Of a DNA stretch of 64,000 nucleotides, positions 26,249 to 35,284 are shown in pieces. How positions within the stretch are numbered: the first letter of the stretch is position 1; each line of letters begins with the position of its first letter. A program made the position numbers and the translations under genes. The stretch comes from Vibrio fortis (GTDB lineage: Bacteria; Pseudomonadota; Gammaproteobacteria; Enterobacterales; Vibrionaceae). The stretch lies in contig NZ_AP025487.1 in NCBI RefSeq assembly GCF_024347475.1, positions 1,550,001-1,614,000 of the forward strand, given 5' to 3'. The notes beneath the pieces are model-generated. The model saw only the letters and a list, made by a program, of their open reading frames with translations, was not told the DNA's origin and did no database searches.

Positions 26249-28621
26249 ATGAGTGAATCCTGTTATCACTGCGGTGAAGATGTACCAGCGGAAACGGATT
26301 TTAAAGTAGAAATATTAGGCTCTATACGTCCAATGTGTTGCCCGGGCTGCGAAACCGTAGCCCAAACCATCGTTGATAGTGGCTTGGTCTCCTACTACCA
26401 ATATCGTACCGCTCCGGCTGAAAAAGCTGACCTTGTTCCTGAACAGTTACTTGCCCTCAGTCATTACGACAATGAAGATGTGCAACTTGAGTTTGTTCGC
26501 AATTCTGAAAACACCTCAGAGGTGACATTGTCACTAGAGGGTGTCTCTTGTGCGGCTTGTGCTTGGTTGATTGAGAAGCAAGTCTCTTCTCAAGACGGTG
26601 TTTATGGTATTCGTGTTAACACGACAACCAACCGTGCCCTTCTTAGCTGGGACAATACAAAAACTAAACTGAGTGAGCTGCTTTCTGCGATTCATACGCT
26701 TGGTTATAAAGCGGCGCCTTTTGAGGCAGACAAGCAAGAAGCGGCTTACCATCGTTCGATGAAGAACTATTTGTATCGTTTAGGTGTTGCTGGTCTGGCA
26801 ACGATGCAAGTAATGATGCTTGCAGTCGCCCTGTATCTTGAAGTTTTCGGTAATCTTGAGCCTGAGTTTAAGCACTATTTTCGTTGGGTGAGTTTAATCT
26901 TCGCAACACCGGTTTTACTGTATTCAGCATTACCTTTCTATATTAATGCTTGGCGAAGTATCAAAGGCCGTACGTTAGGTATGGATGTACCCGTGTCTAT
27001 CGCCCTGTTGTTCGCCTACGTGGCTAGCTTAGTAGCAACTGTAACAGAGCAAGGCGAAGTCTTCTTCGAATCTATCTCGATGTTTACGTTCTTCCTCTTG
27101 TTAGGGCGATTCCTTGAGATGCGCGCCCGTCGCAAAGCAGCTGCCGCAAGTGGCAACCTGCTTAAGTTAGTTCCAGCAATGGCAACCACTCTCGATGGCG
27201 ATCAAATTCCAGTTAAGACGCTTAAGGTTGGCGACAAAATCCGAGTTCTACCCGGTGAACACATTCCTGCAGATGGTGTCGTGTTATCTGGGCGAGTTCA
27301 TATTGATGAATCCATGCTCACGGGTGAATCGATCCACGTCGTAAAAAACCAAGGGGGCTCTGTTTTTGCAGGTACCTTAAATGGTGACGAGTCTTTTGAA
27401 CTTGAAGTAAAGAGCTCAAAAGCGGATTCGGTTATCTCCAACATTGTCCGTTTACAAGATGAAGCTCAGCTTTCTAAGCCTCGTATTGCAGAGATTGCGG
27501 ATATCGTAGCGCGCTACTTCGTCGCTGTGATTTTGATTATCTCTTTTGGTACTTGGTTGTACTGGCATCAAACTAAACCAGAAGACGCATTCTGGATCAT
27601 GTTGTCAGTACTGGTTGCGACTTGTCCTTGTGCATTATCTCTTGCAACACCAACAGCAATCACCTGTTCAACTTCCCGTATGGGTAATTTCGGTATCCTG
27701 CTTCGCAAGGGTCACGTGTTTGAGACGCTCTGTAAGGTAAATCACCTCATCATTGATAAAACAGGAACCCTTACCGAAGGTGACATTCGTATTAGTCAAA
27801 CTGCAACGCATTCAGATATAGACGAAGATACCTGTCTACAGATAGCCGCAAGCCTTGAGCAACATGCTAACCACCCTATCGCTAAAGCGTTTAAAGCGTT
27901 TGAATCTGATGATGTAAGAGTCGACTCAGTGAACAATGTGATTGGTTCCGGTATTACTGGTGAGTGGAATGGTCATAAAGTGGCTATCGGAAGTAGCGAG
28001 TTTATTCTTGGCGAGGCTCAGAACGATCAGAGTAACGGTATTTACCTCTCTCTTGATGATAAACACATTGCAACCTTTGTTTATGAAGATCCAATTCGTA
28101 AAGAGAGCATCGAGTTCATTCAAAAGTTCAAAGAAGCGGGCATCAAAACCACTCTTTTGACTGGTGACTCATTAGTCAATGCTAAACCTGTCGCGGAAGA
28201 GATCGGTATTACAGATATTGTTGCCAACGCTAAACCTGAAGATAAGCTTGCCTACCTCAACTCTCGTGATGACAAAGATATTACGATGATGGTTGGTGAT
28301 GGTATTAACGATGCACCTATTCTTGCGGGCGCTCATTTATCTGTAGCGATGGGCGGCGGTACAGATGTCGCTAAAGCTTCTGCTGATATGGTTTTGTTAG
28401 GTGATAAGCTTGATAGGCTACTTCAGTCACGTAAGTTGGCATTGAAAACTCGTAAAATCATTCGTGAAAACTTAGCGTGGTCACTGGGATACAACCTACT
28501 TATACTGCCGCTTGCGGTTGCTGGCCTGGTCGCACCCTACATCGCTGTGGTTGGCATGTCAGCGAGTTCTATCATTGTAGTGTCTAACTCACTGAGACTT
28601 CTAAAAGAGCAAGGTAAATAA
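26249..28621 (+). CDS. ccoI: Copper-exporting P1B-type ATPase for cbb3 oxidase (CcoI/FixI)
   Basis: P-type ATPase of 790 residues. It has an N-terminal cysteine-rich site (CYHCGEDV, MCCPGCE), a heavy-metal-associated domain with GVSCAACAW, membrane helices, the ion motif CPC in ATCPCALSLA, the phosphorylation motif DKTGTLTEGD and the hinge GDGINDAPIL. It supplies copper for CuB assembly in CcoN. Its stop overlaps the start of ccoS by one base. Confidence 0.96.
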   Translation: MSESCYHCGEDVPAETDFKVEILGSIRPMCCPGCETVAQTIVDSGLVSYYQYRTAPAEKADLVPEQLLALSHYDNEDVQLEFVRNSENTSEVTLSLEGVSCAACAWLIEKQVSSQDGVYGIRVNTTTNRALLSWDNTKTKLSELLSAIHTLGYKAAPFEADKQEAAYHRSMKNYLYRLGVAGLATMQVMMLAVALYLEVFGNLEPEFKHYFRWVSLIFATPVLLYSALPFYINAWRSIKGRTLGMDVPVSIALLFAYVASLVATVTEQGEVFFESISMFTFFLLLGRFLEMRARRKAAAASGNLLKLVPAMATTLDGDQIPVKTLKVGDKIRVLPGEHIPADGVVLSGRVHIDESMLTGESIHVVKNQGGSVFAGTLNGDESFELEVKSSKADSVISNIVRLQDEAQLSKPRIAEIADIVARYFVAVILIISFGTWLYWHQTKPEDAFWIMLSVLVATCPCALSLATPTAITCSTSRMGNFGILLRKGHVFETLCKVNHLIIDKTGTLTEGDIRISQTATHSDIDEDTCLQIAASLEQHANHPIAKAFKAFESDDVRVDSVNNVIGSGITGEWNGHKVAIGSSEFILGEAQNDQSNGIYLSLDDKHIATFVYEDPIRKESIEFIQKFKEAGIKTTLLTGDSLVNAKPVAEEIGITDIVANAKPEDKLAYLNSRDDKDITMMVGDGINDAPILAGAHLSVAMGGGTDVAKASADMVLLGDKLDRLLQSRKLALKTRKIIRENLAWSLGYNLLILPLAVAGLVAPYIAVVGMSASSIIVVSNSLRLLKEQGK

Positions 28622-28803
28622 TGGAAAGCTTATACATACTCATTCCTATCGCTATCGTCTTAGTGTGCATTGCTGTCGGCATATTTTTGTGGGCAGTGAA
28701 AAGCGAACAATTTGAAGACTTAGAACGCCAAGGTCACAACATTTTGTTCGATGAAGACGCAAACGATCCTGCTTCAAAGAAACAACCAAGTAGCAAGAAA
28801 TGA
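28621..28803 (+). CDS. ccoS: cbb3 oxidase maturation protein CcoS
   Basis: 60-residue protein with one membrane helix (IPIAIVLVCIAVGIFLWAV) followed by KSEQFEDLERQGHNILFDED, the conserved CcoS signature. It is needed for cofactor insertion into the oxidase. It overlaps both neighbouring genes. Confidence 0.95.
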   Translation: MESLYILIPIAIVLVCIAVGIFLWAVKSEQFEDLERQGHNILFDEDANDPASKKQPSSKK

Positions 28804-29474
28804 CACCCGATTGGATTGGTGCCTTTGTGGTTGGATTGATCGGCGCAGGCCACTGCATGGGAATGTGCGGTGGCATCGCGTCGATTCTTTCTATTGGCGC
28901 TCAAAAGCCTTCCCCTATTACTCCTATTCTTTATAACTTTGGGCGTTTACTCAGTTATATGATGATTGGTGGGTTAATTGGTGGTGCGGTCTCTTCATTA
29001 GGACAGCTTAGTGATTTTAACGCTGCGTTAGCTTGGCTACGGCTTGTTGCTGCGGTATTCATGATTGTACTGGCGTTATACATCGGTAAATGGTGGTTTG
29101 GTCTATTGGCTTTTGAAAAAGTTGGACAACGCTTATGGCGCTACGTTTCTCCAATAGGTCAATCGCTTCTTCCTCTCAAGCACCCGAGCCATGCTCTGCC
29201 ATTTGGCTTTGTTTGGGGATGGCTTCCTTGTGGTCTCGTTTACTCTATGTTGACGTGGGCCGCGGTCTCAGGAAGCTGGATTAACGGTGCTGGAATCATG
29301 CTCGCGTTTGGTCTCGGGACCTTGCCTGCAATGCTCACCGTTGGTTTTGGTGCTGGTTTTCTAAAAAAGTTGCAACAAGCTGACTTGTTTAGACAATGCG
29401 GTGCAATTTTGATCCTTTTGTACGGTCTATTTACTGCCTACCAAGCCATTCAGCTCATTATTTATACCGTATAG
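28800..29474 (+). CDS. TauE/SafE (DsbD-like) integral membrane protein
   Basis: Polytopic membrane protein of 224 residues with about six helices, containing GAGHCMGMCGGIAS near the N-terminus and GFVWGWLPCGLVYSML in the middle, the cysteine-bearing motifs of the 'sulfite exporter TauE/SafE' proteins found at the end of ccoHIS clusters. The cysteines suggest copper or thiol-redox work in oxidase biogenesis, which is family inference. The start overlaps the ccoS stop. Confidence 0.88.
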   Translation: MTPDWIGAFVVGLIGAGHCMGMCGGIASILSIGAQKPSPITPILYNFGRLLSYMMIGGLIGGAVSSLGQLSDFNAALAWLRLVAAVFMIVLALYIGKWWFGLLAFEKVGQRLWRYVSPIGQSLLPLKHPSHALPFGFVWGWLPCGLVYSMLTWAAVSGSWINGAGIMLAFGLGTLPAMLTVGFGAGFLKKLQQADLFRQCGAILILLYGLFTAYQAIQLIIYTV

Positions 29475-29530
29475 GTGTGCTTTAAATGCGGTTTTTTTGC
29501 TATCCTTTACTCTGAATGGATGCTAAAATA

Positions 29531-29544
29531 TTGACGTATATCAA
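29531..29544 (+). promoter_or_regulatory. FNR box upstream of fnr
   Basis: TTGACGTATATCAA matches the FNR consensus TTGAT-N4-ATCAA with one mismatch. It is centred 23 bases before the fnr ATG, a position that fits negative autoregulation by FNR. Confidence 0.75.
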
Positions 29545-29560
29545 ATAGTGAAAGATTGTT

Positions 29561-30307
29561 ATGATTTCTGAAAAGCCTGTGACGAAACGTGTTCAGTCTG
29601 GTGGCTGTGCAATCCATTGTCAGGATTGTAGTATTAGCCAGCTGTGTATCCCATTTACTTTGAATGAATCTGAACTGGATCAACTAGACCAGATCATTGA
29701 GCGAAAAAAGCCTATTCAAAAGGGCCAAGAGCTATTTAAAGCGGGTGATGAGCTTAAGTCTCTTTACGCGATACGCTCTGGCACTATCAAAAGCTATACA
29801 ATTACTGAGCAAGGTGATGAGCAGATTACTGCATTCCACTTGGCTGGTGATTTAGTTGGCTTTGATGCAATTACTGGCGACCTACACCCTAGCTTTGCAC
29901 AAGCTCTAGAGACTTCAATGGTATGTGAAATCCCATACGAAATTCTAGATGACTTATCAGGTAAGATGCCGAAGCTTCGTCAGCAAATCATGCGTCTGAT
30001 GAGTAACGAGATTAAAGGTGATCAAGAAATGATTCTGCTTCTTTCTAAAAAGAATGCAGAAGAGCGTCTTGCTGCATTCCTTTACAACTTGTCTACTCGA
30101 TTCTCTCAACGTGGTTTCAGCCCAAGAGAGTTCCGCTTAACAATGACTCGTGGCGATATCGGTAACTATCTAGGTCTTACTGTTGAAACAATCAGCCGCC
30201 TACTTGGTCGTTTCCAAAAAGCAGACATCCTGAGCGTTAAAGGTAAGTACATTACTATCGAAGATCACGATGCGCTGATGGAATTAGCTGGCGTTTCTAA
30301 AGAATAG
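29561..30307 (+). CDS. fnr: Oxygen-sensing transcriptional regulator FNR
   Basis: CRP/FNR-family regulator of 248 residues. The N-terminal cysteines for the [4Fe-4S] cluster are present in [16 protein letters not shown], with a fifth in MVCEIPYE. A cyclic-nucleotide-fold domain is followed by the helix-turn-helix [20 protein letters not shown], with the FNR-type ETISR recognition helix. It turns on anaerobic and microaerobic genes, probably including the neighbouring cco genes. It has an FNR-like box just upstream. Confidence 0.97.
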   Translation: MISEKPVTKRVQSGGCAIHCQDCSISQLCIPFTLNESELDQLDQIIERKKPIQKGQELFKAGDELKSLYAIRSGTIKSYTITEQGDEQITAFHLAGDLVGFDAITGDLHPSFAQALETSMVCEIPYEILDDLSGKMPKLRQQIMRLMSNEIKGDQEMILLLSKKNAEERLAAFLYNLSTRFSQRGFSPREFRLTMTRGDIGNYLGLTVETISRLLGRFQKADILSVKGKYITIEDHDALMELAGVSKE

Positions 30308-30319
30308 TTCTAAATATCA

Positions 30320-30349
30320 ATGATGTAGTTCAATAATGAGCTACATCAT
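30320..30349 (+). terminator. Terminator after fnr
   Basis: 9-base arms ATGATGTAG/CTACATCAT with a 12-base loop, followed by GTTTCTCTTC. The stem is modest and the T-tract is broken. Confidence 0.55.
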
Positions 30350-30440
30350 GTTTCTCTTCAAAAACCTCCTATATTTCTCTTAATCTCTTCATAACTACGC
30401 TACATTGTTTATATGTTCAGTCTGAAAAGTAGGCTTAGTT

Positions 30441-31388
30441 ATGAGTATCTATAACAAAATTTTAGTGGTCGCCGACATCAATCACGATGAGCAACCTGCC
30501 CTCGTTCGCGCTATTCAACTTGCCAAAAAAAGCACTTCAAAAAGCCACGTTACTTTCTTTCTTTCCATTTATGATTTCTCGTATGACATGACTTCAATGC
30601 TCTCTGTCGACGAGCGTGATGCCATGCGTAAAGGTGTGATTCACCAACGTGAGATTTGGATGAACAAAGTGGCTGAGCCATACATTGATGACACCATCGA
30701 ATTCAATGTTAAGGTTGTATGGCATAACCGCCCGTATGAAGCCATTATTGCTGAGGTGTTTAGTGGTGAACATGACATCTTAATTAAAGGTACTCGTAAG
30801 CATGATACGCTAGAGTCTGTAATCTTCACGCCTACAGATTGGCACCTGTTGCGTAAATGCCCAAGCCCAGTTTTATTGGTGAAAAACGAATATTGGCCAG
30901 AAGATGCTAAGATCTATGCGTCTGTTCACGTTGGTTCTGAGACGGAATCTCATCTAGAACTTAATGATGCGATGGTTGATAGATTGTTGGAAATTACAGG
31001 CCGATTAGATGCTCAACCATACTTGGTTAACGCCTACCCTGTTACGCCAGCAAATATCACGATTGAGCTTCCGGAATTTGACCCGACATCTTATACCGAT
31101 GCTGTCCGTGGGCATCATCTAACGGCAATGAAAGCACTACGCCAGAAACATGGTATGTGTGAGGAGCAGACGATTGTTGAACAAGGCTTACCTGAAGATA
31201 TTATTCCTAAGGTGGCTGCAGAGAATAACGCTGCTATGGTGATTCTAGGCACAACAGGTCGTACTGGTTTATCTGCTGTGTTTATTGGCAATACGGCGGA
31301 GCATGTGATTGATAAAATTAACTGTGATGTCTTGGCTCTGAAACCTGCTGGGTTTATTAGTCCGCTCGACCCAAATACATCTAACTAG
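30441..31388 (+). CDS. uspE: Universal stress protein UspE
   Basis: Tandem Usp-domain protein of 315 residues. The first domain starts YNKILVVADINHDE and includes HDILIKGTRKH. The second domain ends with the nucleotide-binding signature VILGTTGRTGLSAVFIGNTA followed by EHVI. The fnr-uspE order is the same as in enterobacteria. In E. coli UspE is linked to stress survival and motility/adhesion. Confidence 0.95.
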   Translation: MSIYNKILVVADINHDEQPALVRAIQLAKKSTSKSHVTFFLSIYDFSYDMTSMLSVDERDAMRKGVIHQREIWMNKVAEPYIDDTIEFNVKVVWHNRPYEAIIAEVFSGEHDILIKGTRKHDTLESVIFTPTDWHLLRKCPSPVLLVKNEYWPEDAKIYASVHVGSETESHLELNDAMVDRLLEITGRLDAQPYLVNAYPVTPANITIELPEFDPTSYTDAVRGHHLTAMKALRQKHGMCEEQTIVEQGLPEDIIPKVAAENNAAMVILGTTGRTGLSAVFIGNTAEHVIDKINCDVLALKPAGFISPLDPNTSN

Positions 31389-31405
31389 ATTTTCTCCTGT
31401 ATTAA

Positions 31406-31438
31406 AAAAGCGCCTCTAGTCTCACTAGAGGCGCTTTT
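31406..31438. terminator. Bidirectional terminator between uspE and ttcA
   Basis: 15-base-pair stem AAAAGCGCCTCTAGT / ACTAGAGGCGCTTTT with a 3-base loop. The A-run and T-run at the two ends allow it to work for both converging genes. Confidence 0.9.
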
Positions 31439-31468
31439 GTTTGTATCTGTTCTTTTCTAGCTTTAATG

Positions 31469-32362
31469 CTAAATATTCGTCACGTCGATGAACATTGATT
31501 CATCGATGTTAGATGAAGAAATCTCGGCTTCGCTAAATTCATACTCTTCACGCTCGCCGCTACGGTCTAGTGGTAGATTCACAAAATCGAACAACTCGCG
31601 GTCAGCCAGTTGGCTTGGGCTCACGTTTTGAATTGACTTAAAGATCTTCTCTACGCGACCTGGTGTTTTCTTATCCCAATCAATCAGCATCGCTTTAATA
31701 GATTGACGTTGTAGATTCTCTTGTGAACCACATAGGTTACAAGGAATGATCGGGAACTCTTTGTGCTCTGCGTACTTAATAAGGTCGGTTTCACGACAGT
31801 AAGTCAGCGGACGGATAACCACGTTACGACCATCATCAGAACGTAGCTTAGGTGGCATCGCTTTTAGGCGCGCACCGTGGAACATGTTTAGGAACATGGT
31901 TTCTACGATGTCGTCTAGGTGATGACCCAGTGCAATCTTAGTTGCGCCAATTTTCTCTGCAAACGAGTAAAGCGTGCCGCGACGCAAACGCGAGCATAGA
32001 CCACAAGTCGTTTTACCTTCTGGGATCTTCTCTTTTACTACCGAGTAAGTATCTTTGTCGACAATGTAGTAAGGGATGTTCAGCGTTTCAAAGTATTCAG
32101 GAAGAATATGTTCAGGGAAACCTGGTTGTTTTTGGTCTAAGTTTACCGCCACAACATCGAACTTGATTGGTGCTGCTTCGCGTAAACGTAGCAGGATATC
32201 TAGCATAGCGAATGAGTCTTTACCGCCACTAATACACGCCATTACTACGTCATTTTCTTCAATCATGTTGTAGTCGATGATGGCATTTCCAACATTTCTT
32301 CTTAGGCGCTTTTGAAGCTTGTTGAATTCGTGGATTTCTTTTCTGTTATCGTTTTGGTTCAT
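31469..32362 (-). CDS. ttcA: tRNA 2-thiocytidine(32) synthetase TtcA
   Basis: PP-loop ATPase with SGGKDSF, the Fe-S-coordinating CGLC (in [12 protein letters not shown]) and a third cysteine site [13 protein letters not shown]. TtcA thiolates cytidine 32 in certain tRNAs. The start is taken as ATG 32362 ([13 protein letters not shown]), with GAGAA upstream; an in-frame ATG four codons earlier is possible. It converges with uspE. Confidence 0.96.
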   Translation of the reverse strand: MNQNDNRKEIHEFNKLQKRLRRNVGNAIIDYNMIEENDVVMACISGGKDSFAMLDILLRLREAAPIKFDVVAVNLDQKQPGFPEHILPEYFETLNIPYYIVDKDTYSVVKEKIPEGKTTCGLCSRLRRGTLYSFAEKIGATKIALGHHLDDIVETMFLNMFHGARLKAMPPKLRSDDGRNVVIRPLTYCRETDLIKYAEHKEFPIIPCNLCGSQENLQRQSIKAMLIDWDKKTPGRVEKIFKSIQNVSPSQLADRELFDFVNLPLDRSGEREEYEFSEAEISSSNIDESMFIDVTNI

Positions 32363-32520
32363 TGCTATTCTCATACTGCCGGAAACACCGACTGTCGATT
32401 GCTAGGTGGTATGTTTTAGGGCGTGGATTATACGGATTTTTATTTCAGGTTGAAATAGTCAACGCGAGATAACCTCACCTCTTATTGACAATACTGTTCT
32501 ATATCAATTGGATTCAAACA

Positions 32521-32549
32521 AAAACAGCAAGCGATGTGCTTGCTGTTTT
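32521..32549 (-). terminator. Terminator after the DUF2987 gene
   Basis: 12-base-pair stem (AAAACAGCAAGC / GCTTGCTGTTTT) around GATGT. On the minus strand it is followed by a T-rich stretch, as expected for the gene ending at 32572. Confidence 0.85.
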
Positions 32550-32571
32550 CGATTAGATGTTAGGAGCCGTT

Positions 32572-33225
32572 TTATTTATCAGTTGGAATATACGGCAGCA
32601 CTCTCAGCGTTGGTTCTGGTAGTGTAAAGCTGCTCGCTCCATCAAGATCTGCAATGGCAAAGCGAGCACGACCCTGTTCAATCGCTATTGTTTTGCCATT
32701 TGAAAGGCTGATTTCACTGTTGAGTTGATTTGGGAACTCCAATGTCACGCCCTCAATATCGGGTGTAAACCAACTAGAGAACATACCGCTAAGATCTTCT
32801 AACATGGTTTGCATTTGCGGCAGTAGTGCCTCGATGTCGCTAACCTGTACTTCGCCTTGTAGTGGTTCTTTGGTCATAACTACGAGTGAATACGCGCACT
32901 CTTTTTCCGTTGTATGAACGAAGATTAAAGGATTAGCAGAGCGCAAGTTCTTGTCGATAGGAAGAAGCAGTTCATTCACTGGTGATACTTTCAGATCTTC
33001 GTAATGTTCTTCTTTTTCCATCCACGACTTACTGATGTGACAAGTGGTATTGGTTGCTTGATCAACGAAAAAAACAGCGACTTTAACGTCTTCATGCCCT
33101 TCTTTAAGGTTGTTTTTGAGTTGAGTATAGAGCTTTGAATAGGTGAACATGTACTCTTGGGCCGCAGCAGGAAGAGATAGCCCAAGGCTCAATGAGGCAA
33201 GAATAGCAAGCGTCGTCTTTTTCAT
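32572..33225 (-). CDS. Periplasmic DUF2987-family protein
   Basis: Exported protein of about 217 residues. It has a clear signal peptide (MKKTTLAILASLSLGLSLPA followed by AAQ), then a domain with two cysteines (TTCHIS and KECAYS). This resembles the DUF2987 family of vibrios, for which no function is known. The start is set at ATG 33225 because it begins the signal peptide; an in-frame ATG 11 codons earlier would spoil it. It is flanked by terminators on both sides and so is transcribed alone. Confidence 0.75.
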   Translation of the reverse strand: MKKTTLAILASLSLGLSLPAAAQEYMFTYSKLYTQLKNNLKEGHEDVKVAVFFVDQATNTTCHISKSWMEKEEHYEDLKVSPVNELLLPIDKNLRSANPLIFVHTTEKECAYSLVVMTKEPLQGEVQVSDIEALLPQMQTMLEDLSGMFSSWFTPDIEGVTLEFPNQLNSEISLSNGKTIAIEQGRARFAIADLDGASSFTLPEPTLRVLPYIPTDK

Positions 33226-33256
33226 GGTACTTCTTATAATTGTTGAGCTTAAAAAC

Positions 33257-33284
33257 AAAAAGAGCAGCGTTAACCCGCTGCTCT
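33257..33284 (-). terminator. Terminator after the glucosaminidase gene
   Basis: 9-base-pair stem AGAGCAGCG/CGCTGCTCT with a 6-base loop, followed on the minus strand by a run of Ts interrupted by one G. Confidence 0.85.
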
Positions 33285-33300
33285 CTATTAGTTTGATAGG

Positions 33301-34158
33301 TTATTTGACCCAGTATACCTTGTTGTGACGTATCATGGCTTGTAAATCAGTCACATAGTCGGTGCCACGTTCAGAATATTTTAATAAGCCTTGTGTTAAC
33401 TCGGTTGCTGCACCAAAAGTTAGAAGGTCTTCGCCCTGCTCATCAAGTTGCGCGCGTATAGCACGTAGGTCTTGATAGGCTTTATTGCGATTCAGATTCA
33501 TAAAGTAACGGTGAACAGACTCTTGGCTTGACGAGAACTTAGCAACTTCATGGGTGCTTCCCTCGTTACGTTGTAATGGTACAAGCCCGCATCCTTTGCT
33601 GTAACACCAATGTCCAAAGTAGTTGTTTGCTGCAGTGGCGAAGCGCGATGTACCCCAAGCAGACTCATTAGCCGCTTGTGTGAGGACCAGAGCTTCAGGT
33701 AGCACATTGACGCGGCTCAGCATCTCGTTTAACCAAGCGTCATCAATACCCGCGGTTGGTAACGGTAAACTATAAAGTTTCGCTAACCTGTTTGCGTACG
33801 CCTTATCTTCCGAGTCTGCATTTGTCACGTTCTTATCAGCTAGGCTTTTTAAGAAGGCTCTTTCTTTTGAAATACGACGGTTTTCTAGGTTGATACTTGG
33901 ACGTAAGTAATCGAAGAAGGCTTTTTTCTTTGCGTTGGTATCTTCAATTGCCGCGAAGTTAGGCTTCCCTGATGGCAGATCAAGCTCAAGGATAGTATGC
34001 GTCGCTTTTGCTTCTGTTTTCTCTAAAGATGCTTTTCGACGTTCCTCTTCTTCATTATAGAGGTAAGGACCAACCAGAGAGACCGAGCCTACCAGTGCTA
34101 AAGCAGTAACCTTTAGTGCAAGAGCACGGCTTTTTCGTCCTGAATCTGAATTATGCAT
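33301..34158 (-). CDS. Bax-like glucosaminidase domain protein
   Basis: Predicted peptidoglycan hydrolase of 285 residues. An N-terminal membrane anchor (about 11-30) is followed by a mannosyl-glycoprotein endo-beta-N-acetylglucosaminidase-type domain with VLPEALVLTQAANESAWGTS (the catalytic glutamate lies in AANES), then NNYFGHWCYSKGCG. E. coli Bax has the same layout. The start is ATG 34158 (MHNSDSGRK), which overlaps the stop of the upstream membrane-protein gene by 8 bases; the two are a small operon. Confidence 0.88.
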   Translation of the reverse strand: MHNSDSGRKSRALALKVTALALVGSVSLVGPYLYNEEEERRKASLEKTEAKATHTILELDLPSGKPNFAAIEDTNAKKKAFFDYLRPSINLENRRISKERAFLKSLADKNVTNADSEDKAYANRLAKLYSLPLPTAGIDDAWLNEMLSRVNVLPEALVLTQAANESAWGTSRFATAANNYFGHWCYSKGCGLVPLQRNEGSTHEVAKFSSSQESVHRYFMNLNRNKAYQDLRAIRAQLDEQGEDLLTFGAATELTQGLLKYSERGTDYVTDLQAMIRHNKVYWVK

Positions 34159-34954
34159 CGAAAACCTGTGAGTCGTTGTTATTGTCGTCATCGTTCTTAG
34201 GCTTGTCCGATGCAATAAGCTTCAGCTTAATACCGAACATTTCGCGATACAGAATACCTTTCACATGGAAGAAGAACGGTAAAACGAAAATCAAGCCAAT
34301 GCCGTAAAGCATCGCTGCAGCAATAAACATCAGCATTACCATCAGGTAAATAGCAGCAACTGTGAATATCTTTTTGTTTACTGCGCGCAGTGACAGTAAC
34401 AAAGATTGCATCGGCGGCACTTTCTTATCACAGATAAGCAGGATTGAGTGCGTAAATGCCAACGAGAAGTAAATCGACAAGAAAGGTAGAATCATACCTG
34501 CGATGCCTTGTAGCATTAGGCTAAATAGCGTTGCTAAGATCACGGGTACTGTAAATTGAAGCCCTTTACCAATATGACGCAACTTAGTATTTAATCCGGC
34601 CGCGTGGCTCATTGCCATTAAGCTGATACCTGCGTAAACCGGTGCGCTGATTACTTCATAGCTAAAGTTAGCAATAAAAATCGATTCAACGATCTGAGGC
34701 GTAAATGCTTCAGGATCAATCACGGCATCAAGGATAATGCTTGGGTCACCAAGCTGTAACTTCAGAGCGATATAAAAGATAGCAAGTTGGACAAACATTA
34801 AAGCAATAATGGCTGGCGAGAAGTTTAAGAAGTGGCTAATCGTATGCTTCCACGCTTCTTGGAAAACAGCTGTCGCTTTCAGTTCGTAATCTCCAGAAAG
34901 TGCTCTGTCGATACTGCCGCCTAAATTAAAGTCTTTTTCGATGTCATTATTCAT
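34151..34954 (-). CDS. Polytopic membrane protein of unknown function
   Basis: Membrane protein of about 267 residues with five or six hydrophobic segments (for example IALMFVQLAIFYIAL and the LYGIGLIFVLPFFFHVKGIL end) and a very acidic, asparagine-rich C-terminal tail (KPKNDDDNNND). No catalytic motif was seen. The start is ATG 34954 (MNNDIEKDFNLGG), with AGG upstream; a further in-frame ATG lies 12 codons earlier. It overlaps the Bax-like gene and may help or anchor it. Confidence 0.7.
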   Translation of the reverse strand: MNNDIEKDFNLGGSIDRALSGDYELKATAVFQEAWKHTISHFLNFSPAIIALMFVQLAIFYIALKLQLGDPSIILDAVIDPEAFTPQIVESIFIANFSYEVISAPVYAGISLMAMSHAAGLNTKLRHIGKGLQFTVPVILATLFSLMLQGIAGMILPFLSIYFSLAFTHSILLICDKKVPPMQSLLLSLRAVNKKIFTVAAIYLMVMLMFIAAAMLYGIGLIFVLPFFFHVKGILYREMFGIKLKLIASDKPKNDDDNNNDSQVFDA

Positions 34955-35284
34955 AGTGATACCTAGGTGCGCTAGCGAATTCGAAGCCACCTAACTTATT
35001 GATAAAAAATTGGCTTCATTATACTCATATGTAGAGTGCAAACTAAAACTTGATTCTGTAACAAGGCTTGCTTTTATGCGTTAATGGTTAATAATTAAAC
35101 ACTTATTTATGCAGAAATGCCTCAAATATCAGTATGGTAAAGGATGTTTACTTTTACCTGCGAAATTTTTTATCAACCAATGATAAAAAATGCTTTGAAT
35201 TCACGATTTTGGTGATTATGATGCGCGCCTTAAAAGTGTGTAGCAACAGGTCTTGAAAAGGACCAAGGTGGAGAAAAACAGACG
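34955..35284. other. Divergent promoter region of potA and the membrane-protein gene
   Basis: AT-rich, gene-free stretch between two divergent transcription units. It holds the inverted repeat at 35166-35190 and, close to potA, the ribosome-binding-like AAGGTGGAG. No other gene or RNA was recognised. Confidence 0.6.
35166..35190. promoter_or_regulatory. AT-rich inverted repeat upstream of potA
   Basis: Perfect 10-base arms TTTTTTATCA and TGATAAAAAA around ACCAA. A second TGATAAAAAA half lies at about 35000, near the divergent gene. It may be an operator; a weak bidirectional terminator is the alternative. Confidence 0.4.
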
